Shown here: positions 22,915-34,834 of the stretch, one piece after another
Position numbering within the stretch: the stretch's first letter is position 1
Layout: the number at the start of each line of letters is the position of its first letter
Origin: Rhodamnia argentea
Taxonomy: Eukaryota > Streptophyta > Magnoliopsida > Myrtales > Myrtaceae
Assembly (NCBI RefSeq): GCF_020921035.1
Contig: NC_063153.1
Coordinates: forward strand, 11,160,001 to 11,224,000
Length of the DNA: 64,000 nt
Direction of reading: 5' to 3'
Program-made: the position numbers and the translations under genes
The notes under the pieces: generated by a model
What the model saw: the letters and a program-made list of their open reading frames with translations, nothing else
Told to the model about the DNA's origin: nothing
The model's database searches: none

Positions 22915-23474
22915 TCAGGCTAATCTCCTGTCATTGGGAGAATTAAACCTATTTGTGGCCTGTCTAATGCCGGAGTGGCATTTACATCGCAGGATTGAGT
23001 AATCCAGTTTGCCGACCAATCCGCACGTGAATTTCCCTCTTTGAAAGTATGAAGATTTCTGACCTGTTGGAAGTACTTCAACAATTTCCAAATTCAAAAG
23101 ATGGGGATATCGCAAAAGGACGGCGAGAGATAGCTAGTTCGAAATTGTACAATTGATGCTTGCGAGTCCACCTCCACAATAACTTTGGGATGAGAAATTG
23201 ACAGTTTGAGGCCTACAAGAATACCCCAAAGTCTTGTGCCAAACATTCTTTTTTCTTTTTTTTGCCTCTTGAACTGGTAGGCAAAATCTTTTGCCAAACA
23301 TTTTTTGGCATACTTGCAATCCCTGATAACGTGTACATGGAAATCTTTCATAATTTGTGAGCAAAGTGTTGGTGACAAACCAGCCGCAAGATACTTGTGA
23401 TCCCTTCGCGGCTCATCCCATTTCCACACTAAACTATTCACCTTCCTTAAATCTTTATTACACTGGCTTTCCAT
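22915..23474 (-). mobile_element. LINE relic: zinc-binding and RNase H part
   Basis: On the minus strand, a block resembling the zinc-binding end of plant L1 reverse transcriptases (HVIRDCKYAKKC) is followed by RNase H-like words (FGTRLWGILVGLKLS, VIVEVDSQA). In another frame the typical end of that domain appears (FQRGKFTCGLVGKLD, in place of the usual F-REGN--ADWLAK). A frame change between the parts and loss of several conserved residues show it is dead. The rest of the LINE is absent. Confidence 0.6.
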
Positions 23475-25238
23475 TTGTTTGACTATTAGGATTTAAGTTC
23501 CACATAATACATTTTTTTTAAATAATGACTGATTAATACATAGAGCGCCACCGGCAAATGAGGAATTAATTTACCATCTCGACTCATATCGGACGATATT
23601 TCTCTTTCTTTTCTTTTTTTCACTAAAGTTCACGTCGAAAGTCACATGATTGTCGGAACGTAGCACCGTCACGAGAGAAACACACGATACTCCTCCTTGC
23701 ATGAAATATCAGCAGAGTATCCGGCATTCTAGGCCTGATGAAACCCTTCCTGGGGAATAGATTCGAGAATTTAATGGTCAAAGCATGGCAGATTTGGAGC
23801 TCGGTGGGGGCATCCATTTATACCTCATAAGCAAGCGTGACACACAAAGCAACTTTTAATGGCTAGAAGAAAGCCAAAAGAAAAATCTGCAGAAAAGGGG
23901 GGAAAAGGCCATTTTGTGGTTACTTGATTGCCAACTTAAAACACATTCTCTTTATTCATCTTTATGTTGCTTGTTTAGGTCAAGAATCTCGAAACCCTAA
24001 TCATGGGTTCCACCCTTTTGGACCTAGAAGAATCTTAGACCTCACCTTTGAAAGAGAAAGATACCATTCTTAGTGTTGAGAGACACGTTACGCTTTCCTC
24101 TAGTTTTTATATAGGATCCACAGTTGACGTCACCGTACTCTTTTCACCGCAAATTACCATCGACTTCACAGCAAGTGCAGCGTAAGAACACATGTAGAGT
24201 AAGTCATAAGTAAGCGTGCTTCACTAGGTTTAAATTTTCTCGACGTGTTCTAAAATTAACAGCATATGTCTGTATGGAAATAACGATGGCGAGCTTCACA
24301 ATACTTGTCAACATGTTGGATGACACTTTGTATTTTCATACGAAACCCTAACCTGAACTTTTTAAGAGAAAGCAAAGTGACCCTTTTAGGGTTTGGAGAT
24401 TTTAATTATTGGACGAACTTTGTCTTAATGTGTTGATGGGTATCGCTCTACTTTGTCGTGGTCACGTAGCCTTCCAAACCAATCCTCGATGCCTCCAAGA
24501 TTGTGTCGCGTTAAGGACACGACCCACAGAATCTTGTACTATACATGTTTAACCAAAGGAGGCAGAATTTTTTGTGGCTACGTATGTTCACAAACAATAA
24601 AGATCTTTTGATAAAATTAACCATGGTCGGGAATTGTCTACGAGCTATACATGATTGAACTTTGGTCATGAACAAAAAAGAAATTATAGCATACACTACC
24701 AATGGTAAAAATGTTTTCCACAAGCGACATCTATCATTAACTTGATGATCGGTGAGAGATTGGGATTAAAATTCTCAAACCAATGATGGATAAGATCGAT
24801 CGGGTAAATTTTTCTTTATACAGGCTGCTTATGCTCTAAATTTTTCATGAAGAAAGAGAAATTTTGATCTTTGCCACTTTTATAAGATTAATATGAGGAA
24901 TGTCCACCGGTTTACAAATTAATATGATGCACCGTCTGCAAAAGAAAACATTTGAATTTGATTAATGAACTCGATAATCAATAAGAAAATGTTATACCAC
25001 TTAGTATATCGAGTTTATAGAGCGGATGAAATTCTACGATTCTTCTTAACTATCAATCCCAACCAACTTGCTAGAGCACCGCAATTAAAATTCAAATCAC
25101 ATGCTTAAGAATCGAGAAAAAGTTGGATATTATTCCAATCAATTCCAAATACACAAAATTTATCACTAGACAATAAATAAGAATTCATTGGTGATAAAGA
25201 TAATATCTCAAACACGTGTGCCGTACACGTGTGCTCAG
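23475..25238. other. Spacer, no gene seen
   Basis: AT-rich throughout. Two perfect G-boxes (CACGTG at 25213-25218 and 25226-25231) stand 13 bp apart near its right end, about 250 bp past the stop codon of the glutaredoxin gene. No gene seems to start from them. Confidence 0.45.
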
Positions 25239-25284
25239 ATTCTTCTTCTTCTTCTTCTTCTGCTGCTGCTGCTGCTGCTTCTAC
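25239..25284. repeat. Compound (TTC)n(TGC)n microsatellite
   Basis: About seven TTC units run straight into about six TGC units. It lies about 190 bp beyond the stop codon of the glutaredoxin gene, possibly in its 3' untranslated region. Confidence 0.85.
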
Positions 25285-25475
25285 TGCAACTTACAGTTTT
25301 GACCATCAAATCAAGCTACGGCAAGCTACAACCAATACAAATATTCTGCTTTTGACCCTAATAATTGAAAATCATATCATTCTTTCTTGCATCCTACATA
25401 GGAATACCATCTTCAATCTAATACATGAAATCTCGTACCGGGTCGAAATCAGGTCCCATGTCTCCAAAGCACAGG

Positions 25476-25892
25476 CTAGAGGACGCCGACTTCGGCGAGC
25501 TTGGGCACGAGGTGGCCGCTGAGGTGGAGGGCGACGAGGGACTCGAGGCCGCCGACGCAGGAGCCGCCGATGAAGACGGCGGGAGGTGGGTTCGCGCCGC
25601 CCCGCCCGCCGCCGCCGGAAGCCGGGTCGGGGGTAGTGGGGATGGCGTCGATCTCGTCGTCGTCGAGCTCGATGACGGTGGGGTTGACCCCGACGGAGGC
25701 GAGGAGCTTCCTCATGACGTGGCACATGCAGCAGGAGGAGCGGCTGAAGATGATGACCGGGTGCTCCGATATGAGGCGCTGGATCCGGGTCTCCGCCGAC
25801 TCGTCCGCGTCGATGGAGAGGGACGAGGCGGAGGCGGCCGTCGGGGTGGCGAGGTCGAGGCGCACGAGGTCGTCGGAGCAGAGTCCTTGCAT
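25476..25892 (-). CDS. CC-type (ROXY) glutaredoxin
   Basis: Single-exon gene of 138 aa starting MQGLCSDDLVRLDL. An upstream in-frame start would only add residues coded by the GA-rich leader, so I prefer ATG 25892. The glutaredoxin fold runs from about residue 35 to the end. The active site is CCMC (54-57) in FSRSSCCMCHVMRKLL, which is specific to the land-plant CC class. The glutathione-side motifs PPAVFIGG (103-110) and CVGGLESL (112-119) are in place. A Gly/Pro-rich insert (about 89-103) lies between them. CC-type glutaredoxins act in the nucleus with TGA bZIP factors and TOPLESS corepressors in flower development, hormone, nitrogen and defence responses. The C-terminus is AEVGVL and not the usual ALWL/ALWV, so one known contact motif is altered while the LxxL spacing is partly kept. 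The promoter carries a TGA-factor palindrome. Confidence 0.9.
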   Translation of the reverse strand: MQGLCSDDLVRLDLATPTAASASSLSIDADESAETRIQRLISEHPVIIFSRSSCCMCHVMRKLLASVGVNPTVIELDDDEIDAIPTTPDPASGGGGRGGANPPPAVFIGGSCVGGLESLVALHLSGHLVPKLAEVGVL

Positions 25893-25920
25893 AATAACGG
25901 AAGACGCGTCGCCGGAGAGA

Positions 25921-26017
25921 TGGAGAGAGAGAGAGAGAGAGATTGTCAACGGAGAGAGGGCGAGTGAGAAGAGTGGGATTTGTGGTGAATTTTATATAAG
26001 AGAGAGAGAGAGAGAGT
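25921..26017 (-). repeat. GA/CT tracts in the glutaredoxin leader and promoter
   Basis: Two GA tracts (25921-25943 and 26000-26017) flank the TATA box of the glutaredoxin gene. The first lies in the leader, 30-50 bases before the ATG, and the second just upstream of the TATA box. Confidence 0.8.
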
Positions 26018-26035
26018 GGAAGGTTGCTGACGTCA
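25991..26035 (-). promoter_or_regulatory. Glutaredoxin promoter: TATA box and TGACGTCA element
   Basis: On the gene strand CTTATATAAA (25991-26000) is a good TATA box about 100 bases before the ATG. The palindrome TGACGTCA (26028-26035), the classic TGA/bZIP site, lies 28 bp upstream of it. The pairing of a TGA site with a gene whose product binds TGA factors suggests feedback control. That is inference. Confidence 0.7.
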
Positions 26036-26044
26036 CAGAGTTGG

Positions 26045-27529
26045 AAGTACTGTGTACTGGTGATGTTTTGTTTTTTTCTTTTCTTTTTCTATTTTTATTA
26101 TTTTCCCACCTCAAATAATACGGTACAGTTTTGCATTTGAAGTCTAATCGATGACACATATAAGGTCCAGCTGAACTCATTGGAAAGAACAAAATAAAAA
26201 ATAAAAAAAAAACTCACCTTATTTTTCACGACCTTAGATTCTCAAACTTGACACTCTAATAATGTGTTTGCACGTTTGGGGGTTCAGGAACCGCTTTAGT
26301 AGAGCGTTCATTTTTATTTTTATTTTTTACGATTGAGTAATTAATATATCTTGATTAACCCATAATTTATTGCGTTAAGCCTTCAAATGAAGATAGGTCT
26401 AAATTGATATGTTGACGAGTTCAAATTTGAGCTCCCTCTTAGCGATTTTCTCGGATGCGCTTATCGGATTTTGGCTGCGCGTTCTTCACAAATTATTGAT
26501 TGGCGGGTCTCCAATTTATTCTAGTGTTTGGTGAATATCGCAAAGAAAGAAATCTCATGATCAACGCTTGTTTCGGATGAAAATTGCTATCACGGTTGAT
26601 TTGGCGGGAAGAGACTCAGGACAATTGGTCCGGAAACGCACGATAGAGATCATGGATGATGCAATCCCAAGTTAGCGGTCGATAGCCGGTCGGGAGACGC
26701 AATATAGAGATCATGGGTGTGCAATCCCAAGTTAGCAGTTGATGTTGTTTGGTTGCGGTGCATAGTTTGCGAGTACATTGCAATAACTTAGATATTCACA
26801 TGTAAAAGGATACTTGAATTAAGGGGGAGCAAATCTCGGACCTAACACTAAAGCTCACACGTGAGAGATTCTTAAAGAAACCCACATTAGAGAATCGATA
26901 TGATTTTGAGCAGTTAATATATCTTAATTAACCAATAATTCATTGGCTTAAGATTTTTTAGTGAAGGTGGGTCCAACTGGATATGTTGATGTGTTGTTTC
27001 ACGACTGCGGGGTAACCAAAAGGGTGCTTCCTCGATCATTAAAAAAAAAAAGAGAGAAGTTATTTATGGTGTAAGATATATCAAGCGTTATGCCATCTTT
27101 GTACATTTTGTTCTGTATTTTATATTATTTATGAGACAAGATGGGGTGTAAACTTTTCAAACGAAAAGCACATTTGAAATTAGAAAGTAGGTATTGCGTA
27201 TCAATATAGATCTAACAATAACAAAAGGGTAGGAACCGAATTAGCTAGGACGTATCACAATTAGCTTATACTATCAAAACAATCTCTCTCGCTGTCAGGA
27301 TAATATCGCGATTCTCATATCAGGCTTCTCCTATGAAGTGAATCAGCCATTCAAATTTGACTTCCTCCCCCACAACACACACACAAAAAAAAAAAAAAAA
27401 AGACAAAAAGCTCAACTTCAATTAAGACGTCACTGAAGTCGATCACGAACCCACCGGCTTGATAGGCCTACCCTGACTCACCTACGTGTCTTTGTGAACT
27501 TACGAAAGCTTCGATTTAGGAAAGGAACT
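26045..27529. repeat. Spacer with repeats; possible LTR-type fossil remnant
   Basis: Two direct repeats of about 90 bp (near 26330-26425 and 26915-27005) share 'taatatatcttgattaaccc'-like words and 'gatatgttgat'. Between them is a tandem pair with a unit of about 58 bp (26635-26745) sharing 'agagatcatgg' and 'gcaatcccaagttagc'. The pattern looks like pieces of an old LTR-type element, but no borders or coding parts can be set. The rest is AT-rich and empty. Confidence 0.35.
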
Positions 27530-28160
27530 TCGTGTTGGGGGGGGTGGGACCAATCGTGGTAATTACGAAAATGCACGGTGGGCGCAAAATTGAGAAAATA
27601 CCAAAAAGCAGGGGGGCAAAAGTCGATTTCCACGCAACCTGTGTCCTTTCAACTTGTCCTTGCCTTTCTGCCGTTTCACTGGCTTGCCGGTGGAAAAGAA
27701 ATGGCGAAGGTGACGGCCGAGCCGAGCCGAGCCGAGCCGTTCCGAGCCGTCAAGTTAAACCATCGAACCACCCCCAATTACGCAATGTCGAAAAAATCCG
27801 ATGACGTAAGCCGCTGCGAAATGAAAGGGCGGGCGCCAAATTGCCTTCAGGGAATCGCAGGGGCAGGGGCAGGGGGCGGGGTCAAAGCTGCACTTTCCTC
27901 GTCATCACGGCGCCCCTGTGGCTTACACGTGGCAGGTGCGGTTCCCCTTCCTCCAAGCATGGAGTGGGTTGGGGGCGAGTGGGGCCCGGAGGTTCTAGTA
28001 GATGCCACGTCATTGGTCCAGAACGTGCCCCGTTCTCATTGATGAGAGATGATGAGATGTGATATATGCGAATTATTGGGGCTTCCGATCGAATAGACGA
28101 GAGCGGGAATCGGAGGTAGCGACGGATCGCATGATTCGATAATCTCACTCATGAGAAAAG
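27530..28160. other. GC-rich island without a recognisable gene
   Basis: Markedly richer in G and C than its surroundings, with a (GCCGA)n run at 27716-27740. An ACGT-core box 'acacgtggca' lies near 27925. Overlapping open frames on both strands show no family resemblance and I do not call a gene. It could be a promoter-like island or an eroded first exon. Confidence 0.35.
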
Positions 28161-30907
28161 TTAATACGAGATTAATAGGGTTTTGAAAAAAAATTGAATT
28201 CGAAATTTCTTATTATGATATTACGTGAAATTTTATGAAGTAATTGTCAATTATTCTAAAAAATTAAATAATTAAAAGAATGTGTGAATTAATATTTAAT
28301 TTTTCTATTTGAATCGTGTACATCATGTTATGTCTCAAATTGATAATCTGTGACCTCAATTTCTCGCTTAAAAGTTTTCTAGGTTTAGCCCTCTAGAGTT
28401 CACATTTACATGGCTAAATTATGTCAATTCAAACGACTTCTCGATCGATTATAACCGCGATAGATTGAACCGACCATGATAAACAATTCATGCATGATTG
28501 GAAATATTTGTTGACGTGTTTAGTTAGTCGGATCTCCAGATTTGAAATTCCAGAATATTTCCCAGCCCACTGCTCTGGTGGAGATTATGTCGATGGTCCA
28601 AAGATACTTGGTTCCGACGAGAGCGTGTTTCCCCACCTTTGCTGGTTCCTCGGAGAGCGCGAGAGCCAATCGGGACGCGCCACGTGTCACGCCACGCTCC
28701 GAGATTCCATACAGGATCTTGGGGGGCTCGTGGGCCGCGGGCCCCTCGCCATCATGGCAACGGGTCTTGGTGTCCTTCAACCTCCGCCGTTGATGGTGGC
28801 TGCAAAGGTTTATCTATATCGATGTCTGCCACATGTTAAAATGGAGAGAAAGCTTCGTAGGAATTCCGTTGCATCATCAACGTCGCGATATGTGGGGCCC
28901 ACCCGCCCTCACTTCATTTCATTGGCGAGAGAGGCAAATAATAAAAAAAGGAATCTCACTTTATTTTTACAAGGTCTTGTGGCCACCCAACTCGCCAAAA
29001 AACAAATGGGGAAAAGGGATTTTGCCACGTAGGATAACAGTAATTCTAATCACTAATTCTGATCACTAGGCCTAGTAGGCATGACAATAATTCTAGTTAT
29101 CTTTGCAAAACAAAGTGATCCAAATGAGCTTGGTCAAAATCAAATGAAATGACTACGTGGGTCCACGATAAATCTCGACCTCTAAAACATAATCTCCATA
29201 ATCGTATCGCAAGTACGTTCTCGAACTAACCGATCATCGTTGAATTTAACCGATTAAGGCTCTTAAGAATAGCATATTAGCGTTGGTGACATATCTTGAT
29301 TTTGTGCTAGTCAATGCGTCGAGCCGCCCTAGAGGAGCCAAACTTGAGTAACATTTGCAAAATCGGGGATTGACTTTTGGGCCTAAAGTTGTCCCCAAGG
29401 TTAACACGCTAAGGAATGAGAGTTTAAAAAATTAAAAATAAAAACCGATGGTGACCAAAGTTGATCGCGAATAATGTGATGGGAGGGTGGACCAAGGAGT
29501 GTCCAAATATATACAATTTGCACAAAGTCAAACCCCAAAATCCAAAAAAAAAAAAAAAACAAAATCCATGAGACATTAGCACTAGCAGGCGTCGTGGTCA
29601 ACTTGGCCATTTTAGATTCTGCCTCATCTTTTGGATATGCGTACGTAGAAGAAGATCTTAAAGGAATTTGAATCGACCTCTATCTTCGTGTGAGCAACTT
29701 GTCTATAGTAAAATGAAAGATAAAAATGCAACAAAATCGTTTTCCCTCGACTTTCGAGTTGATTAATGCGAAACATCTCTACAACCGCAGATTTTCATTA
29801 CTTTGCCCGTTTCTGAGCAAGATACTTTAACCCTCGAAAGAGATCGATCTTTTATACGAATACAACCAACTTCAAATCACGTTTCTTGTCAAGAAAAAAA
29901 AAAAGGACGGAAGCTACAATAGTATAGTCGCTGACAATCAATTAAAAGATTGAAATGTCAGTCTTGGAAGCAAGCAATTAGAGAGATAACCTCGCATAAG
30001 AAATCAATATGCTTTTTCTCTCATACCTTTTTTTTCTGATTGCTGTTCGATATTCCGGTGTCCTAGGCGTAGAGGAACCACCTCAATCCATCCCGTAAGA
30101 CTTCTCGTTTCAAAGAGAGGAGGACGGATTTATCAACTAATCACGAAATGCTATGGTTCTTAACACTTATAAATCTATTTGAAAGTAATTCGCGGGACCA
30201 AGTGTACACACCCAAAACAAAAAAAAAAAAAATTAAGGAAAAGAAGTCAAATTTGTGGTGGGCATCATTCGGGGAAGTGGGCTAGCTGGAGTTGCCTCCC
30301 TCGCTGTTCGACAAAAATAATGGCCGTTCTCTCTCTTTAATTTATGCTTTTTCCTGTTCGAGGAAAGCGATGACGAAATAACACATTAGGTAAAAAGCTT
30401 TCGATAATTAATGATGATTATAATAATAATATTAGTCAATTTGCTTGCTTTTTAGCTTCGAAGCAGTGTCGCCCTCTTCGGCCGGCTAAATTAAAAAAAA
30501 AACAAAAAAAAAAAGCAGTTGTGAACTCAATCATGACCAAGGGTATTAAGGACAAGACAAATATGTGTTACGTAAGATAAGCAAATTTGTTTTATTTACC
30601 CATAAAATAACATAGTTCCTTCGAGCACAAGTTTCAAATGTCAGCTTCAAAGCTAAATTGGCCATCTTCTATCAGTAAAGCCGCCTTGGATTCGCATCGA
30701 TTTTCAACCTGTCGTTCGGGACGTAACTTCGATGATCGGTGTTTTGAATCATCGGTACAAGTTTGAGGGTGCCATTTTTTATGATCCAAAAAAGGGACAC
30801 AACTGACCTTTTTTTTTTTTTTGTAGTTATCAATATATTTTGTTAAGATTATCGGTCCTAATCATTTAAGCTTCACAGGTCCGATGCTTTGATGTGATTT
30901 TTTCGTG
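28161..30907. other. Spacer, no gene seen
   Basis: Mostly AT-rich. A less AT-rich stretch at 28500-29000 contains 'cgccacgtgtcac' near 28678, but nothing recognisable as a coding exon. Poly-A and poly-T tracts are frequent. Confidence 0.4.
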
Positions 30908-31168
30908 TCATCAGCATCTGTTTGTTTCGCGAAAACTAAATAGTATGAAAAATATTTTCTTAAAAATGATTGTTTATGTTGCTTAAAATAATTAATCAAT
31001 AAAACTACATTTTTGTTATCCATAATAGTTTTGTCTAAAATTTTTCATAAATGATGGAAATTATTCTTTATTCATTCATGTTCGTAAGCGATAAAAGCGA
31101 TCGCTTTTATAAAAAAAAATTATAGATCTTTTTTTTTTTTTTTTTTAGAAACAAACGGAACCGTAATA
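30908..31168. mobile_element. Small TIR element (MITE), uncertain family
   Basis: The left end 'ctgtttgtttcgcg' and the inverted right end 'ccgtttgtttct' resemble each other, and the interior is AT-rich without coding sequence. The target duplication is unclear, so the family is not assigned. Confidence 0.35.
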
Positions 31169-31976
31169 AACAAGTTTCACTAAAAATAATTTAACTCTAG
31201 CAATTTCAAGAAATTTAAGTTCCTGTCGCACGTTACTGACAAGTGCACCCATAAATAGTTAGGATGGGAAAAGGAGTGACGACTTATTCTGACGTCATGT
31301 CTTTATTACCGGAGTATATTCGGATTCATAGGAGCATGTACCGTCTGACCCCATTGGAAACTGACAAGAACTGTACATATAATTAAATAATTAAATATCA
31401 TTTGTTTGAACGATTTTTATTTTTGTTATATCAATTACCAATTGCTCGTGGAAGAAATAGTTTCCTTTGATGCCGTTAAAAGTTCATTGACTCCTCCACT
31501 GTTGAAAATTAAAAATTTGTATGTGTGCTATATCTATCTGTATACATTTGAGATTTATAATTTTGGCATTTTTATTTTTGCTAGTGTATCAATAATCTCG
31601 CCCCGAGTTTTACTTACCATAAAACATCGCGTGGAATTAATAGTAACTAAAATGAAGAAGAGAAGACATGAGAGGAGGAGCGAGCAACAATATCGAACAT
31701 AGGTTGAAGGGTAGGTGAAGAGGGAGAGGCGTGTAGCGAGTAAAAGTAGGAAGTCGATCAAAATCGACAATCTTGGCATGGGGTCGGTTCTTGTGAGAAC
31801 ACGAGCCGATGACAGGTTGCCTAGCGCCGTCGGGGCATCGCCCAACACAAAACCCGCTGGAAAGGGGTCAAGCCCGTCTTCCTCCACGGCTCTTACTCCG
31901 AATTCGTGGTGCCAAAACTCTCTACAAAGTCCAAAAAGGACACAAATGCCAAATGCAAAGCCCGGCCCATATCTAT
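31169..31976. other. Spacer, no gene seen
   Basis: AT-rich to about 31700, then more balanced. No recognisable coding sequence. The last 8 bases (31969-31976) are the left target duplication of the hAT-like element that follows. Confidence 0.4.
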
Positions 31977-32564
31977 TAGGGGGTGGGCAAAGTGGACTGC
32001 TCGAACCGAGAACTTCCCGGATCGAATCGGATTGATGGGTTTGGTCCAATTCTCGAGGTCACCGGTCTCGTCCCCGATTCCTCAAAGTGGAATCGATATT
32101 CAGGCTGTCTGGCTCCCGGTTCTACGGTGGAACCGGACAGTCAAGACCGACGAATTTTTATTTTTATTTTTATTTTTTAAATACATAAGTTAATTAAAAA
32201 AAGTTAATTAAAAAAAACATGACTCAATTTTGATTCTCTAAAAAAAGATAGAAGGAAACCTAATGGTCATTTTTTGGGTCACCGGTGTGACCCGGTTACA
32301 ACATTCTTCTATTGAGTTTTGGTTTTCTCTGTCTCATTTTCACGCATGCATCTTTTCGGGTTTTCTTGCATGCCCGAACTGTTCTGTGGGTTTCATATTT
32401 TTGTTTTCATTTTATTTTTTATTTTTATTTTACCGGTTTCATTGGACATGCCGGAAACTAGACCGGATGGGTGGTATGGTCGGTCCACGGTTCCGGGGGC
32501 ATTCGGTCCGGTTCGGTCACGGTTCTTGAGAGAATCGGACCAATCCGGACCATGCTCACCCCTA
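31977..32564. mobile_element. hAT-like non-autonomous element 1
   Basis: Ends are TAGGGGGTGGGCA and, inverted, TAGGGGTGAGCA. The 8 bases outside, ATATCTAT (31969-31976) and ATATCTAC (32565-32572), match at 7 of 8 and form the target duplication. An 8-bp duplication with TAGGGGTG ends points to the hAT superfamily. The 588-bp interior has GC-rich subterminal parts with many 'ccgg' words and an AT-rich middle, with no transposase. Confidence 0.75.
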
Positions 32565-33084
32565 ATATCTACAGTAGTGGAAAATCTCATAGAGATGAAA
32601 TAGCATGGACAGAAAAATGAACATTGATTCTCGTTTTCTGGGCCAATTTTCTCTTTCGATTTTCAAGACATTCACTCGGCCCACCAATTATTATAGACAA
32701 CTGTGGAAAGTTTGGGTCCATCTTGAAATGTCTGGGTTCTAAGCCCAACTCAAGTTTTTCATGAAGCATAGAGCCCACGTGGACTTTGGGGATTTCTAAC
32801 CCATAAGCATCGTGCGAGAGCTGTGTTTTGAAAGCAAGTAAATCATATGAAGATGCACGGTCGTTTTGAACCTAGGTTTCACTTAGGACAAACAAATAGT
32901 TGCTAGGTACAATATAAGGGCCATCCAATCACCCGTGTCCCAAAAGCAGTAACCTAAGTAATTACACAAGATGATGATCATTGGAGAGTCGATGTTTACT
33001 TATGAATCACTCAACAAGTCTCTCGTGACCAATGTGGAACTTATGATGTCACAAGCTTTCTCATTTTAAAGAAACGATATTTTC
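32565..33084. other. Spacer, no gene seen
   Basis: No supported feature besides the right target duplication of the preceding element at 32565-32572. Confidence 0.4.
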
Positions 33085-33605
33085 GTCAGTGCTAGCACGT
33101 ATTACGCAGCGATATTCCCCATATTTGATGTGTGGCCCGATCTTTTCTCGCCCCATCCACTATCCTAGAAATCTATCGGGAACCACACCTTGTTCGACCT
33201 CTCTCGCCCTGACGATCGCTTTTTGTCCCGATTTGATTGGGTATAGGCTTCATCAATCCACAAGTCACACATCTACTAGAGGGGATCTTGCTTTGTTACC
33301 ATATGCAATTTTGGCTAATAAATCATTCAATAAGACCTCTTCCAACCGATGATGGAGTTAGGATGTCACAAAATGCCCCATGTAAAGAACTTATATCATC
33401 CTCATTGTTGTGTTGACCTGTACTGTGTGTGATGTCTGGTCTGTTCCCACCCCCCTCATCATCCTAAAAAAGTCTGTCATGAGTCGCATCTTGTCCAAAT
33501 CTTCATGCTTTGACAATCATTTTTAGCCCTTGTCTAATCGGGTATGGGCCTAATCCGTCCAGCAACTACACATCTATTGAAGGAAAACCCGATTTTGTTA
33601 ACATT
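33085..33605. repeat. Diverged direct repeat, about 330-bp spacing
   Basis: The segment 33110-33300 and the segment 33430-33605 share ordered words such as 'cctagaaa/cctaaaaa', 'gacgatcg/gacaatca', 'gggtat(a/g)gg', 'ccacaagtc/cagcaac' and 'cacatctact/cacatctatt'. They look like two old copies of one repeat in non-coding DNA. Confidence 0.5.
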
Positions 33606-33660
33606 TGTAATGACATGGTTCGTTCCACGTGGGACAAACCCCAAAATGAGTGCTCTAAAT

Positions 33661-34523
33661 TAGGGGTGAGTGGTTCTAGGGTCGGTCCATGTTCTGTCTA
33701 GAACTTGAAACTTACTCGTTGAAACTAGTTCTTTAATATTTGAAACTTGAAACCTACCCTATACACCTTAAAACCCGAAACACATCCTGTCACAAGCTCC
33801 AGTGTCTACTCATAATGCACCCGTATTACGAATTGAACGATTGCGATGAATAATTCACTTCTAATAACAACAACTTACTATTACAATTTACTGACCACGA
33901 CTCATAATTATACGCACAAAAAAATATAAAACATTAACATAGTTTGAATTTCAGTCATGGATATTAGGGGTGTCAAAAAAAACCCGTGTCGGCCCGAAAA
34001 TTCACCCTAATTTTCGGGTCGGCTTGGTATTGTTAGGATCGAGCCGGCCCGATTCTGTTTTTTTTTTTTTCATCCACGTTTGATTTTTAATTTATCTTAT
34101 TTTCATTTTTATTTTTTATATTCTTTCATTCGACGGACATGTCAAGTGATTTTGATTAAAAAAAAAAAAAGAAACCTACTCGACCCTGCCCGAAGAGGGT
34201 TTGGGTCGGCTCGGGCGAGGTCCCAGCCCATTGACACCCTTGATGGATATCGCCGGAAATAAAAACGTGGACTAGTGGTTCAAGATTACAAACTCATCAT
34301 CGGAAGTCATAGAATACTGCAAAATCATGTAAAGACATTGAACAAGAAAAACACAAAGACAGGTTCTAATTTTTTTGTTCCACCTAAAATCCGAAACCTA
34401 CCCGTTGGAACAGATTCCCTAATTTTTGAAGCATGAAACTTACCATGTATACTATAGAATCCGAAATCCGATCGGTTTTCTACCGGTCCGGTTCTCAAGT
34501 TTCAAGGTCCATGCTAACCCCTA
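33661..34523. mobile_element. hAT-like non-autonomous element 2 (outer)
   Basis: Ends are TAGGGGTGAGTGG and, inverted, TAGGGGTTAGCA. Flanking CTCTAAAT (33653-33660) and CTCTGAAT (34524-34531) match at 7 of 8, giving the 8-bp target duplication. It is interrupted by a second element at 33965-34242. No transposase. Confidence 0.75.
33965..34242. mobile_element. hAT-like non-autonomous element 3, nested in element 2
   Basis: Ends are TAGGGGTGTCAA and, inverted, CAAGGGTGTCAA. A perfect 8-bp target duplication ATGGATAT stands at 33957-33964 and 34243-34250. The 278-bp interior has GC-rich ends and an AT-rich middle. Its perfect duplication and its position inside element 2 show it is the younger insertion. 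Confidence 0.85.
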
Positions 34524-34791
34524 CTCTGAATAACTATATAATGTAATGACCATTTTAGGAAAAATATTGACTTATGATCGTTCAACATGTAACTTGGAAT
34601 ATCACCGTTCCATATCCCACTTATGCCTTGGTAAAGAATTACTTAGTGCCATAATTTTTCAGTGAGATTTCTCCACGAAGATTGTCTGTCTCATGGCAGA
34701 ACAGAGGAAAGAGTTTGTGGGACCCCTTAGATGTAATTTTCACGGCTCTGATTTTTCCCTCGGTTTATCCACAAAGACCTTTTCATCCCAT

Positions 34792-34834
<43 letters not shown>

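Noticed and set aside
25425-26118. Plus-strand frames up to 205 codons over the glutaredoxin gene
   Set aside because: The glutaredoxin motifs lie on the minus strand; these are antisense shadows of GC-rich codons.
27532-28062. Overlapping 73-154 codon frames in the GC-rich island
   Set aside because: No family resemblance and three frames open together, as expected from base composition.
28490-29069. 180-codon open frame on the plus strand
   Set aside because: Composition-driven; no domain, no conserved motif, and several frames are open at once.
32263-32603. Open frames inside hAT-like element 1
   Set aside because: They lie within a non-autonomous element with no transposase motifs.
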